Shown here one piece after another: positions 42,370 to 51,301 of a stretch of 52,142 bases of DNA. This DNA is from JBMOPD01 sp049323615 (lineage in GTDB: Bacteria > Bacillota > Desulfotomaculia > Desulfotomaculales > Desulfocucumaceae). A model generated the notes under the pieces. The model searched no databases. It was given only the letters and a program-made list of their open reading frames with translations, and was not told the DNA's origin. Made by a program: the position numbers and the translations under genes. The stretch is taken from the NCBI GenBank assembly GCA_049323615.1, contig JBMOPD010000047.1, forward strand, positions 1-52,142, written 5' to 3'. How positions within the stretch are numbered: the stretch's first letter is position 1; every line of letters begins with the position of its first letter.

Positions 42370-42780
42370 GTGGCTAACAGGGCTTCTGATTGGTTTGCCC
42401 AGGCTGGTTTTGACCTTCAGCATGCCCGCAACTCGCTTAACGCTGGTGACTACGAGTGGGCCTGTTTTGCCGCGCAGCAGGCAGCGGAAAAGGCCGTGAA
42501 AGCTCTGATCCTGCATATGAACGGTGAAGGCTGGGGGTATTCCGTGGCCAGGCTTTTACTGGATTTGGCGGATCTCATGGAAGTCCCGGAAGAGGTCTTA
42601 CTGGCTGCGCGCAGGCTGGATAAACACTACATTCCGGCGAGATATCCCAATGGATTTGACGCGGGCGCCCCCAGGGACTATTATACTTCGGGCGAGGCAG
42701 GGCAGGCGATAACAGATGCGGAGTCCATTCATCAATTTTGCGGCCACGCGATTCGTGGACCAAAAGCTGGTGCTAAATAG
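42370..42780 (+). CDS. HEPN-domain protein (RNase toxin of a HEPN-MNT pair)
   Basis: This HEPN protein (about 136 residues) has the typical RASDWFAQAGFDLQHARNSL helix, FAAQQAAEKAVKALI, and RRLDKHY, which fits the R-x4-H RNase motif. I choose GTG 42370 because CGGGAGA is well placed and many relatives begin at this point; an in-frame ATG at 42319 would add 17 residues. The next gene is a nucleotidyltransferase (MNT) that usually AMPylates and silences the HEPN toxin, but here it is frameshifted. The pair overlaps, as is usual for the module. Confidence 0.88.
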   Translation: MANRASDWFAQAGFDLQHARNSLNAGDYEWACFAAQQAAEKAVKALILHMNGEGWGYSVARLLLDLADLMEVPEEVLLAARRLDKHYIPARYPNGFDAGAPRDYYTSGEAGQAITDAESIHQFCGHAIRGPKAGAK

Positions 42781-43100
42781 CCTGAGGGAATGCGCTGAGC
42801 GCTTGATTAACGAAGTGCACGGCGTTCAAGCCGTGTATCTCTTCGGATCTTTTGCCCGGGGAAACGCAACCCCGCGCAGCGGCTGATTTGGTTATAGTGG
42901 TAGGAAGCGAAAATAGCGTATTGATCAATGGTGTTCGTGAAGTTGCCGGCTCTTACTTTATATCTGCTCCCGTACCGGTTGATATTTTTGTACTAAGTAA
43001 AAAAAGATATGAAGAGGGACGGAGGACAGAACGGGGGGTGGCCGGCGCCGTACAAAAAGGAGGCGTTTTACTGGCCCACGGTGAGAGTCAGAAATCCTGA
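42716..43100 (+). pseudogene. Frameshifted MNT-type nucleotidyltransferase (antitoxin of the HEPN protein)
   Basis: The frame from ATG 42716 (or GTG 42755) gives LINEVHGVQAVYLFGSFARG, the classic G-S-x-A-R-G nucleotide site, and then stops at a TGA around 42882. The continuation ADLVIVVGSENSVLINGV lies one frame away and carries the acidic residues and VDIFVLSKK to 43100. The total is one base more than a multiple of three. The break lies near the C4 run before the catalytic acid pair, which is itself poor (A-D-L). If it is real, the HEPN protein lacks its normal control partner. Confidence 0.8.
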
Positions 43101-43116
43101 GGCCGGAGAAGGGCGG

Positions 43117-43538
43117 TTAAGAACCCCTTCGCCTGTTCAGAAAAGACTTTATTTTCTCCTGCGGCTCCCCGGAAAGGACGACCCTTTCCAGCAGTTCGGG
43201 CTCGCAGCTGAATAAGTCCCGAAGTGTGACGCCGCCGAGGCGTTGACTATTTTTTTGGTCAACCGGATGGCTAAGTATCCTTTACTTTTGACATGCGGCG
43301 TGGGGTGACTTTCTATTTCCAAAAATACTTCCGAAAGGTCTATGCCCGATGAAAATGTCCTCCCCTGTCCAGTGAAGACCACGTATTTGGTATCCACTTC
43401 ATTCCTCAACCAGGTAAACAGGTCCGTCAACTCGCTGATCATTTCCGTGCTGAAGGCGTTGGCCTTATGGGGCCTGTTGAAGGTCACCTTCAGGACCGGT
43501 ATGTCCCTGTCCAGCAATATTGTCCTGTATTCTTTCAT
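43117..43538 (-). pseudogene. Enoyl-CoA hydratase gene with internal deletion and frameshift
   Basis: An ATG at 43538 with GGAG upstream opens a crotonase N-terminus: ITLL-type strand TILLDRDIPVLKVTFNRPHKANAF and VVFTGQGRTFSSGIDLSEVF, the first oxyanion-hole part. About residue 90 the sequence jumps directly to a C-terminal crotonase segment (GYLAIRLTKKIVNAS), so the middle of the fold, about 90 residues with the catalytic Glu, is missing. One base further is lost near 43240; the matching tail TLRDLFSCEPELLERVVLSG runs in another frame to a stop at 43117-43119. It is non-functional. Its neighbours are acyl-CoA genes on the other strand. Confidence 0.8.
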
Positions 43539-43665
43539 GTGTTCAGCTCCCTGCTTTTTTACAACCATTATATACGGGTTTCCGTTTTTATCCAGCGGGA
43601 AAGGCCCGGCAGGGTTTTTAGGTATTGCCTGCGAATAATTATAACGAAACCGCAGGAGGGATAGT

Positions 43666-44541
43666 ATGAAAATAGGTACGGACATAGTGGGAGCTAAACT
43701 TAAGGAATACAGGACCACCGTGACCTGGCGGCAAACCACAAACTACGCCGCCTCGCTGGGCGATATGAACCCCTGTTACGTTGACGACCGGCGGGAAGGG
43801 GGGATTATGGCGCCGCCCATGTTTGCCGTGGCGGTAACCTGGCCCCTGGTGGAGAATATCCACCAGTATATGGACATGCCCTATCCGCCGGAACTGTTCC
43901 GGACCATGGTGCACTACACCGAGCACATAGAGTTTTTCCGGCCCGTACGGCCCGGGGACGAGCTTTCCGTCAGGGGAGAGGTGGCCGCGGTTGTCCCCCA
44001 CCGGTCGGGGACGCTGGTTGTATTTAAATTTCCCGTCACGGACCGTGACGGCAGGCCGTTTTTTACCGAGTACATGGGAGGGCTGCTGCGGGGGGTGGAA
44101 TGCGCCGGCGCCGGCAGGGGCACTGAGAATATACCCGCCGTCCCGCGGCTTGAGGACGACCCGCCTCCCGCCTGGGAGGCCGCCATACCCATCAGCAGGG
44201 AGGCCCCTTACATCTATGACGGCTGCACCAATATCGTCTTCGCCATCCACACCTCGCCGCTGTTTGCTCATGCGGTGGGCCTGCCGGGCATTATCTTGCA
44301 GGGGACGGCAACCCTGGCCCATTCGGCTGCCCAGCTGATTAACCGGGAAGCCGGCGGCAACCCGGAGAGGCTGGCGGCGATTTCCGGCAGGTTCACCGGC
44401 ATGGTGTTTCCGGACAGCAGCATCAGGGTTCAGCTTTTAAAGCGGGAAGTTGAAAATGACAACGCCCACCTGTTCTTCAGGGTGCTTAACCGGCAGGGCC
44501 AGGCCGCCGTGAGCGGGGGCTACGCCAGGTTTAGGCTGTAG
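43666..44541 (+). CDS. MaoC/FAS1-like acyl-CoA hydratase-dehydratase (double hotdog)
   Basis: The 291-residue protein contains two hotdog folds. The first half (residues 1-140) resembles the FAS1-type dehydratase half, with YAASLGDMNPCYVDD; the second has TSPLFAHAVGLPGIILQGTA, the MaoC hydratase pattern (D/S-P-L/x-x-x-A then G-x-x-x-Q-G). Such enzymes add water to 2-enoyl-CoA with R stereochemistry. GCAGGAGGG precedes the ATG. It lies 28 bases before an acyl-CoA synthetase gene, which suggests catabolism of a carboxylic acid. Confidence 0.82.
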   Translation: MKIGTDIVGAKLKEYRTTVTWRQTTNYAASLGDMNPCYVDDRREGGIMAPPMFAVAVTWPLVENIHQYMDMPYPPELFRTMVHYTEHIEFFRPVRPGDELSVRGEVAAVVPHRSGTLVVFKFPVTDRDGRPFFTEYMGGLLRGVECAGAGRGTENIPAVPRLEDDPPPAWEAAIPISREAPYIYDGCTNIVFAIHTSPLFAHAVGLPGIILQGTATLAHSAAQLINREAGGNPERLAAISGRFTGMVFPDSSIRVQLLKREVENDNAHLFFRVLNRQGQAAVSGGYARFRL

Positions 44542-44569
44542 TGTACTAAGCAGATAAGGAGGAGGAAAA

Positions 44570-46270
44570 ATGACCGCCAGTGACTGGAAGCTGCCGTTGG
44601 TAAACAACTATATAGAGAAATGGGCCGGGGAATGCCCGGACAGGGCCGCCATGATCCAGGCCGAGGACGGGAGGACGGTGACCTACGGGCAATTCCTGCA
44701 GTTTATCGACCTGTTTGCCCTCCGGCTCCTGGACATGGGCATTAAAAAGGGGGACCGGGTGGCCACCATGCTGCTGACGTTTCCCGAACACATCATCCTG
44801 CTTTACGCCTGCTTCAAGATAGGCGCCATTGTTGCCCCGCTGGACGTGCGCCTGCAGGACCACGAGGTGGTCCGGGACCTGGATAAGATCAAGCCCAGGG
44901 CCTTCTTTTTCCTGGGCAACACCCCGGTCCGGGACTTCCGCAAGGTGGGCCTGGCGGTGCAGCAGAACTGCCCCTACGTGGAGCACCTGGTGCAGTTTAC
45001 GCCAAATCCGGCCCCCGGCGACATTCTGGAGGGGGCCATGGCCGTAACCGATTTAATGGATATGGTAAAGCTCATGGCCTTGCAGGAAAGAAACAGATCC
45101 ACCCGGGAGCTGGAAAAAGCCTGCGCGGAGGTGGACACCCGCACCCCGGCCCTGATCATCTATACCACCGGCACCACCGGGGAACCGAAGCCGGCGGTGC
45201 TCTGCCATGAAAATATCATCGTGCAGAATGAGATCCTGTCCAGGGGTATAGGCCTGTACGGGGAGGACGCAAGCCTGGTGGTAAACCTGCCCCAGAGCCA
45301 CGTGGCCGGCACCAGTGAGGGGCCGATGACCATGTTTTACGTGGGAGGCACGGCCGTTTTGCTGCGCATATTCGACCCGCGGCTGACCCTGGAGGCCGTC
45401 CAGAAGTACAGGGTCACCTGCCTGGGCCAGGTGCCCACGCAGTTCCGCATGATGTGGGCCCTGCCCGACTATAAGGACTTCGACCTGAGCAGCCTGAAAT
45501 TCGCCCTGTACGCCGGCTCCGCCGTGGATGTGGCCTTCCTTACCGAATTAGCCAAAATGGCCCCGGCCTTCGGAACCGGCCTGGGCATGACGGAGAATGC
45601 CGGGTTTGCCACTTTCACCCCCCCGGGAATATCGGTGGAGGAGATGGCGGGCCAGGTGGGCCGCGCGTTTTCCGATGTTGCCCGGGTGACTGTCCGCAGG
45701 CCGATGAACGGGGACGGCACGGCCGGGGAGGAAGTGCCGGACGGGGAGATCGGCGAGATCTGCTACCATCCGCCCATTGTCTTCCTGGGGTACTACAACC
45801 AGCCCGAGGCGACGGCCGGGGCCATTTCCAGGGAGGGCATACTCTATACCGGAGACCTGGGGTATTTTAAGGACATGGGGTCGTACCGGGCGCTCTACCT
45901 GTCCGGCCGGCGCAAGTTCGTGATCAAGCAAAAGTCATACAATGTTTTTCCGGATGAAGTGCAGGCCTTTATAGCCGAACACCCCAAGGTGGACCTGGTT
46001 GACGTGGTGGGGATGCCCCACCGCCTTTTCGACGAAGGTATATTTGCCTTCGTGCGGCCCCAAAAGGGGACTGCCCTGATGGCGGAAGAAATAATGGCCC
46101 ACTGCAAGGGCATCGCCTCCTACAAGCGCCCGCAGCACGTGGAGATCTGGCCCGAAGACCAGCCCTTCCCCCTGACCAGGCTGGGCAAGGTCGACAAGGT
46201 GGCGCTGCAGAAACTGGCCGGGCCCATAATAGAGAACCTGAGGGCCGGCGGAAAGTGGGACGCCCAATAA
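44570..46270 (+). CDS. AMP-forming acyl-CoA synthetase
   Basis: The protein (566 residues) belongs to the ANL adenylate-forming superfamily. Seen are the phosphate-binding loop IIYTTGTTGEPKPAV near residue 195, GLGMTENAGFATF near 340, YTGDLGYFKDMG and RRKFVIKQKSYNVFPDEVQA near 450 and the C-terminal LTRLGKVDK lysine. It activates a carboxylic acid as its CoA thioester at the cost of ATP. The acid is unknown. AGGAGGAAAAA precedes the ATG. It shares a transcript with the MaoC-like gene. Confidence 0.93.
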   Translation: MTASDWKLPLVNNYIEKWAGECPDRAAMIQAEDGRTVTYGQFLQFIDLFALRLLDMGIKKGDRVATMLLTFPEHIILLYACFKIGAIVAPLDVRLQDHEVVRDLDKIKPRAFFFLGNTPVRDFRKVGLAVQQNCPYVEHLVQFTPNPAPGDILEGAMAVTDLMDMVKLMALQERNRSTRELEKACAEVDTRTPALIIYTTGTTGEPKPAVLCHENIIVQNEILSRGIGLYGEDASLVVNLPQSHVAGTSEGPMTMFYVGGTAVLLRIFDPRLTLEAVQKYRVTCLGQVPTQFRMMWALPDYKDFDLSSLKFALYAGSAVDVAFLTELAKMAPAFGTGLGMTENAGFATFTPPGISVEEMAGQVGRAFSDVARVTVRRPMNGDGTAGEEVPDGEIGEICYHPPIVFLGYYNQPEATAGAISREGILYTGDLGYFKDMGSYRALYLSGRRKFVIKQKSYNVFPDEVQAFIAEHPKVDLVDVVGMPHRLFDEGIFAFVRPQKGTALMAEEIMAHCKGIASYKRPQHVEIWPEDQPFPLTRLGKVDKVALQKLAGPIIENLRAGGKWDAQ

Positions 46271-46299
46271 CTTCAATATGACCCGATGCATAAAAGAAG

Positions 46300-46332
46300 G
46301 GCCGGAAGAAATATCTCCGGCCTCTTTTGTAT
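46300..46332 (+). terminator. Intrinsic terminator behind the acyl-CoA synthetase gene
   Basis: GGCCGGA (46300-46306) pairs with TCCGGCC (46316-46322) and is followed by TCTTTTGTAT, a normal rho-independent shape about 30 bases after the stop. Confidence 0.8.
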
Positions 46333-46565
46333 AATTTCCGTTTTTTAATCGCAATTTGGGATTATCTGCCTCTTAATGACAGAATATGGAATAACCATTT
46401 AAAACAGGAAAAATTTGTGTTATATTCGTAGACAGCCGCAGTTTAAAGTGAGGATCAGGTTTTGTCTTTGCTTTTGTTTTCAATACAAAACGCTGGGCGC
46501 CGCGGCATGCCGGAGAAATATAAGGCTGGAAGACGGCCGGGTATTGGAAGGGGGGCAATAAGGCG

Positions 46566-47435
46566 GTGGACGGATTTGAAGGAACCGCCAAAGGAATTAG
46601 ACTGGCCGTAAAAAATGAATTCAAGATCATCATCGGCCTGTCGTTGTTGTTAACTCTGGTCATAACCGCAGCCGATATCCATTTTCTCAGGGTGGCCCTG
46701 GGACTGCCCTTCGTCCTTTTTTTCCCCGGCTATGCCCTGATTGCCGCCCTGTTCCCGGGGCGGGAGGACCTTGACGGCATCGAGCGGGTGGCCTTGAGCT
46801 TCGGCCTCAGCATTGCCGTGGTGCCCCTCATCGGGCTGGCGCTGAACTACACCCCCTGGGGCATCCGCCTTTACCCCATCCTGGCCTCCCTCAACCTCTT
46901 TGTACTGGCCATGTCGCTGCTGGGCTGGCGCCGGAGGAACAGGCTGCCGGAGGAGAAGCGCCTTGCGATTGAGATAAATATTTCGTTCCCCCGCTGGGCG
47001 GGAATGTCGGGGCTGGACAAGGCCCTGTCGGTCCTGCTGGTGGCTGCCGTACTGTTTGCCGCCGGCTCCCTGGTGTATGTAATCAACACTCCCAAGGCGG
47101 GGGAGAGGTTTACCGAGTTTTACATCCTGGGTCCGGGGGGTAAAGCGGAAGGGTACCCCAGGGAACTGCCGGCCGGCCGGCAGGGAAGTGTCATACTGGG
47201 GGTGGTCAACCACGAATACGGGAAGGTGGAGTACAGGGTTGACGTGCGCGCGGCGGGGAAGTTGATCGGCACGGTGGACGGGGTCATACTGGACCACGAG
47301 GGGAAATATGAAAAGCCGCTGCAGTTCTCAGTGAAGGAGCCCGGCAAAAATATAAAGGTGGAGTTCCTCCTCTACCGGAAGGAGGACAGTGAACCTTACC
47401 GCACCCTGCACCTCTGGGTGGATGCGGGGTCCTGA
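46566..47435 (+). CDS. DUF1616 membrane protein
   Basis: The 289-residue protein has the DUF1616 pattern: LPFVLFFPGYALIAALFPG at about residues 49-67, LSFGLSIAVVPLIGLALNYT at 77-96, then two more helices and a C-terminal domain of about 110 residues outside the membrane with a beta-rich GGKAEGYPRELP segment. Family function is unknown. Translation starts at GTG 46566 after AATAAGGCG. It is a stand-alone gene that converges on the CoA-transferase gene. A related N-terminal segment is found in the large membrane protein at 32893. Confidence 0.85.
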   Translation: MDGFEGTAKGIRLAVKNEFKIIIGLSLLLTLVITAADIHFLRVALGLPFVLFFPGYALIAALFPGREDLDGIERVALSFGLSIAVVPLIGLALNYTPWGIRLYPILASLNLFVLAMSLLGWRRRNRLPEEKRLAIEINISFPRWAGMSGLDKALSVLLVAAVLFAAGSLVYVINTPKAGERFTEFYILGPGGKAEGYPRELPAGRQGSVILGVVNHEYGKVEYRVDVRAAGKLIGTVDGVILDHEGKYEKPLQFSVKEPGKNIKVEFLLYRKEDSEPYRTLHLWVDAGS

Positions 47436-47456
47436 GGGGCCGGTTGCCGGCCCCTC
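47434..47456. terminator. Convergent hairpin between DUF1616 and CoA-transferase genes
   Basis: GAGGGGCCGG (47434-47443) and CCGGCCCCTC (47447-47456) pair perfectly around TTG, starting in the last two bases of the DUF1616 stop codon. It probably serves both converging transcripts. Confidence 0.75.
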
Positions 47457-47475
47457 CCTGGCAGGTGACGGTTTT

Positions 47476-48837
47476 TTACATCGACGCGGTCTGCGCCATG
47501 GTGGGTATCTTGTTGGTGCGCCTCCAGATGTTCAACCTTTCGGCCTCTTTGATCAGCTCGTCCCTGAACATGGGGTGGGCCAGCTCCACCAGGGCCTCGG
47601 CCCTCTCCCACGTACTCTTGCCCTTCATGCAGGCGATGCCGAACTCTGTAACGATGTACATCACGGTGGACCGCGTGGTGGTAACTATTGTGCCGGGGCT
47701 TAAGGTGGGCTTGATCCGGCTTTTAAGATTACCGTTTTTGTCGCTGTGCGTTGCATTGAGGGCGATGAAGGACTTCCCGCCCCTGGACAGGTACGCCCCC
47801 TCGACGAAATCCACCTGGCCGCCGGTTCCGCTTATATGGCGGTAGCCTGAAGATTCCGCGGCCACCTGGCCGAAGAGATCAACCTCCAGGGCGTTGTTGA
47901 TGGATATCACCTTGTCGTTCCGGGCTATTATGTGCGGGTAGTTGACGTAGTCCACCGGGTATGAGGCCGCTCCGGGGTTGTGGTCAAGGAATTCATAAAG
48001 CCTTTTGCTGCCCAGGGCAAAGGTGAATACCATCTTGCCCCGGTCGATATTCTTTTTGTTTCCGGTGATCCGGCCGGCCTCCCACATGTCCAGGAAGGCG
48101 TCGCACATCATCTCGCTGTGCACGCCCAGGTCCTTGAGGTCCGACCTGGCGATCAGCCTGCCCAGGGCGTTGGGCAGGGAGCCGATACCCAGCTGTATGC
48201 AGCTGCCGTCCTCAATCTGGTCCATAAGCAGGGCGGCTATTTTTTGGTCCTCGAATTTAATCGGTATTTCCGGGATTGACATCAGTTCCCAGTCGGCCTC
48301 TACTATGCAGTCCACCTCGGAGATGTGGATGCACTCCTGGTAGCCGCCAGGGACCCAGGGCATGTTGGGATTGACTTCAACGATGACATGCCTGGCCTTC
48401 TCGCAGGTGAGCTTTGTGTGCAGGTTGTTCATCCCGAAATTGAAGTAGCCGTGCTTGTCCATGGGGGTAACCGTAATCATGGCCACATCGAGGTCGCCGA
48501 ACCGGTAGTAGCTGGGCACTTCCCTGAAGAGCAGGGGGTAGTAGTAGCACAGGCCCAGGTCACCCAGCTTGCGGTCTATGATGCTGTAATGGCCGCTGTG
48601 AAATGTGAAGCTCTCCTTTTGGGGATCCGCCATTACCACCGCCGGCGGGCCCGAAACCCTGCAGGCCGACCTTATCTTTACGTCACGCAGTTCGTCTTTT
48701 CTTGCGGCCAGGGCCTTGTCCAGCTCAACTACCTGGCCCTGGAAGGTGCCGAAATCAACCCAATCCCCTGATTTTATGACTTTTACCGCTTCTTCCGCCG
48801 TTGTCAGTTTTTTTCTGTATTCTTCGGCGTAATTCAA
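47476..48837 (-). CDS. Acetyl-CoA hydrolase/transferase-family CoA-transferase
   Basis: The 453-residue enzyme fits the acetyl-CoA hydrolase/transferase (4-hydroxybutyrate or butyryl-CoA:acetate CoA-transferase) family. Features are IQLGIGSLPNALGRL near residue 215, ISGTGGQVDFVEGAYLSRGGK and MYIVTEFGIACMKGKS, where the Glu of TEFGIA is the catalytic residue that forms the CoA thioester. It swaps CoA between carboxylic acids without ATP. Translation starts at TTG 48837 with GGGAGGGG upstream. It has a sigma-54-type promoter about 45 bases before its start and a matching activator gene upstream. Confidence 0.92.
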   Translation of the reverse strand: MNYAEEYRKKLTTAEEAVKVIKSGDWVDFGTFQGQVVELDKALAARKDELRDVKIRSACRVSGPPAVVMADPQKESFTFHSGHYSIIDRKLGDLGLCYYYPLLFREVPSYYRFGDLDVAMITVTPMDKHGYFNFGMNNLHTKLTCEKARHVIVEVNPNMPWVPGGYQECIHISEVDCIVEADWELMSIPEIPIKFEDQKIAALLMDQIEDGSCIQLGIGSLPNALGRLIARSDLKDLGVHSEMMCDAFLDMWEAGRITGNKKNIDRGKMVFTFALGSKRLYEFLDHNPGAASYPVDYVNYPHIIARNDKVISINNALEVDLFGQVAAESSGYRHISGTGGQVDFVEGAYLSRGGKSFIALNATHSDKNGNLKSRIKPTLSPGTIVTTTRSTVMYIVTEFGIACMKGKSTWERAEALVELAHPMFRDELIKEAERLNIWRRTNKIPTMAQTASM

Positions 48838-48893
48838 CTTTTTCCCCTCCCAAAATTGTTCTACAAATCTGAAATTATTAATTGTTTAATACC

Positions 48894-48908
48894 GCAAAAA
48901 CAGTGCCT
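48894..48908 (-). promoter_or_regulatory. Sigma-54 (-24/-12) promoter of the CoA-transferase gene
   Basis: Read leftward on the minus strand, AGGCACTGTTTTTGC matches the sigma-54 consensus (TGGCAC, N5, TTGC) with GG and GC exactly 12 bases apart. The transcript would start near 48882, 45 bases before the TTG start. The neighbouring activator makes the assignment stronger. Confidence 0.8.
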
Positions 48909-49136
48909 AAAATTAAAAGTCCGGCAAAATAAAAAAAGCCCGGGTTAACAGGTCTTTTAAACAACACGGAAATGGATTGTTTTTTGTGGATTATCAAGCC
49001 GTGTCTCATTTAAGCAACAACTATGGCCGGGCTGCCCGCTCCGCCTGGTGTCCTGTTATTGCGACATGACCCGGCAAAAAGACACTTCTCGGGGTTCAAA
49101 GTTCGATGTTCCGGATTCTGACCGCTAATTCCATCC

Positions 49137-50519
49137 CTACAGCAGATCGTGCTTTTTCAGCTTCCTGTACAGGACCGAGCGGTGGATGTCCAGCAGCCTG
49201 GCCGCTTCCTTCCTGTTATTTCCGGCTTTCATCAGGGTGGCGGCCAGTATGTCCCTTTCCGCCTGGTTCATGGCATCGGTCAGGCTTTTGAACCCTGTGG
49301 TCGGGTTGTGTCTAACCGACAGGATTCTTCTCAGCAGGATGGGAAAATCGGCGGGAGTGAGGTAATCCGAATCGCTCAGGTTTATTGCCTGCTCCAGCAG
49401 GTTCTTTAATTCCCTTACGTTTCCCGGCCAGTCGTACCTCTCAAACAACTGGAGCGTTTCCGGCGTGACGCCCCCGGTTTTTGTTCCCAGGCTTTCATTG
49501 AGCTGGCCGATCAGGTGTTCCGTGAGCAGGGGAATGTCTTCCTTTCTGCTGCGCAGCGGGGGCGTGAATAAAAGAACCACGTTGAGGCGGTAGTACAGGT
49601 CCTGGCGGAACATGTTGGCTTTGATCATGTCTTCCAGGTTCCTGTTGGTCGAAGCGATAACCCTGACGTCCACCGGTATGGGCTTGATCCCCCCGATGCG
49701 CTCTATTTCCCTTTCCTGGAGCACCCGCAGGAGCTTGGCCTGCATGGTCCGGTTCATATCGCCTATTTCGTCCAGGAGTATGGTTCCCCCCTGGGCCAGC
49801 TCAAATTTCCCAACCTTGCCGCCTTTTTTGGCCCCCGTAAAGGATCCTTCCTCATAGCCGAAAAGTTCGGACTCCAGCAGGTCTTCCGGTATGGAGGTGC
49901 AGTTGATTCTGACAAAAGACCGGTTTTTCCGGGGGGAAACGTTGTGGATGGCATGGGCCAGCAGTTCCTTTCCGGTGCCGCTTTCCCCGGTGATCAGAAC
50001 GGTGGAGTTTGTTTTGGCCACCCGGGCCACTTTATCCTTAAGTTTTGTGATTGCTTCCGATTTGCCGATGATATTGTCCAGCCCGTATTTGGCCTTGCGC
50101 TCCTTTTCAAGCTCCTCCCGGTAAAAAGCAAGTTCGTCTTCCAGCCACTTGACCCTGCGGATGAACTCCCTGGCCAGGGATATTTCGTCCTTGAACATGC
50201 TTTTCCCGATGCAGCCCACCACTTTGCCGTCTTTGAAAATAGGCCAGCGGTGTACCAGCACGTGCTGCCCGTTGATTTTCCATACATCGCCGAACTGGGG
50301 CTTGCCGCTCTTCATAACATCCACAAGGGTGGACTGGGGGATAATATCATTTATAAAGCGCCCGATTATGGCCTCCCTGTTGATATTTAAAAAATCGGCG
50401 TAGCCCTGGTTGATATAGCGCACTATTCCATCGGCGTCAACATATATTAACCCCTCGTATTCATTGTCTACTATAGTATTTAGGATTTCCAACTGGTTTT
50501 CCCCATGGCCCCGCTCCAA
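49137..50519 (-). CDS. Sigma-54-dependent transcriptional activator (PAS-AAA-HTH)
   Basis: This 460-residue protein has an N-terminal PAS sensor domain (about residues 10-115: GLIYVDADGIVRYINQGYAD), a linker helix, an AAA+ domain with Walker A GESGTGKE, the GAFTGA-type loop present as EGSFTGAKKG, Walker B TILLDEIGD, and a C-terminal Fis-type helix-turn-helix (NNRKEAARLLDIHRSVLYRK). It remodels sigma-54 RNA polymerase from an upstream site in response to a small molecule or redox state sensed by PAS. I use TTG 50519, with AGGAGGTG seven bases ahead; a longer ATG frame starts 54 bases before. Its target is very likely the CoA-transferase gene downstream. Confidence 0.93.
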   Translation of the reverse strand: MERGHGENQLEILNTIVDNEYEGLIYVDADGIVRYINQGYADFLNINREAIIGRFINDIIPQSTLVDVMKSGKPQFGDVWKINGQHVLVHRWPIFKDGKVVGCIGKSMFKDEISLAREFIRRVKWLEDELAFYREELEKERKAKYGLDNIIGKSEAITKLKDKVARVAKTNSTVLITGESGTGKELLAHAIHNVSPRKNRSFVRINCTSIPEDLLESELFGYEEGSFTGAKKGGKVGKFELAQGGTILLDEIGDMNRTMQAKLLRVLQEREIERIGGIKPIPVDVRVIASTNRNLEDMIKANMFRQDLYYRLNVVLLFTPPLRSRKEDIPLLTEHLIGQLNESLGTKTGGVTPETLQLFERYDWPGNVRELKNLLEQAINLSDSDYLTPADFPILLRRILSVRHNPTTGFKSLTDAMNQAERDILAATLMKAGNNRKEAARLLDIHRSVLYRKLKKHDLL

Positions 50520-50713
50520 GTTTCCACCTCCTGCCGGGAATGTTCCGACTGCAACTGAGTTGTTGACTATCATAATATTATTCTAGATCAAAAACGTGTG
50601 TCCTGCAGGAGAGACATTAACAAAAAGAAAAGCCGATTGGCTTTTCTAAAAATAATTTATTGCGGCATGGGGGCCTGTATTCTGACGGTAATAATTGTCA
50701 GTATTAGCACGTA

Positions 50714-50911
50714 TCATATCTTGAAGCTGTACAGTGCCCTCCTGTTCCTCTTAAAATCCATTTTGTCGGTAAACCGGCTGCAAATAAAGTCGCAATCATG
50801 GCAGTTTTTACCATCGCAGTTTTTTTCTTCTACGGCCAAACAATCGGGGTCCTTCAACGACTCCAGGGTTATTAACCGCGCGCACTTGTAACATATGCAC
50901 GGAAACGCCAC
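50714..50911 (-). CDS. Cysteine-rich small protein
   Basis: This 65-residue protein has nine cysteines, arranged as CICYKC, PDC, KNCDGKNCHDCDFICSRF; the pairs suggest bound zinc or iron-sulfur. I do not recognise a family. It starts at GTG 50911 with GAGGAGGG and a seven-base gap. It lies 18 bases behind an XRE-type regulator gene on the same strand, so they form a small operon that could sense metal or redox state (inference). Confidence 0.65.
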   Translation of the reverse strand: MAFPCICYKCARLITLESLKDPDCLAVEEKNCDGKNCHDCDFICSRFTDKMDFKRNRRALYSFKI

Positions 50912-50929
50912 CCAAAACCCTCCTCGTTT

Positions 50930-51148
50930 TTAATCGTTCTGCTTTTTGAATATCTCTTCAAACTTGACTCCCTTAAAGGCAGCCAGTATGCCGTCGATGA
51001 ACTTCCTGCCCGGTTCCCGCTTGCCGTTCAGTACCTTGGAAAGGTAAGAGTGGTTAATGCCCATGGCTTTTGCCGCCTCTCGCAGGCTGCGATATTCCCT
51101 GGCAATAAGTCCGGACACTTTTTCAATATCCAGGGTATAACTGGGCAC
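50930..51148 (-). CDS. XRE-family-like helix-turn-helix regulator (short)
   Basis: The 72-residue protein is almost only a helix-turn-helix domain: SLREAAKAMGINHSYLSKVL carries the turn and recognition helix. Small regulators of this kind repress their own or a divergent gene. It starts at GTG 51148 after AAGGTGGTGG. The divergent gene 154 bases away is also an XRE-type regulator with a related HTH segment, so the intergenic region may hold shared operators. Confidence 0.8.
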   Translation of the reverse strand: MPSYTLDIEKVSGLIAREYRSLREAAKAMGINHSYLSKVLNGKREPGRKFIDGILAAFKGVKFEEIFKKQND

Positions 51149-51253
51149 CCCACTACCACCACCTTGCGGGTAAATTATTATACATTATAGTAACACTATT
51201 GGTTCCTTTTGTCTACAACTATTCTCATATTTTGATAATTTTGTTATTAGATG

Positions 51254-51282
51254 TTGCCAATTGTCACCACCAGGGGTATAAT
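51254..51282 (+). promoter_or_regulatory. Sigma-A promoter of the rightward XRE regulator
   Basis: TTGCCA (51254-51259) and TATAAT (51277-51282) stand exactly 17 bases apart. Transcription would begin near 51289, just before the GGGAGG and ATG at 51302. This rules out the upstream in-frame ATG at 51251 as the start. Confidence 0.75.
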
Positions 51283-51301
51283 CTCCTTCAGGGAGGTTGT
51301 C

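Noticed and set aside
42865..42890. Selenocysteine at the TGA of the MNT gene
   Set aside because: The family-like continuation lies in another frame, so this is a frameshift and not a recoded stop.
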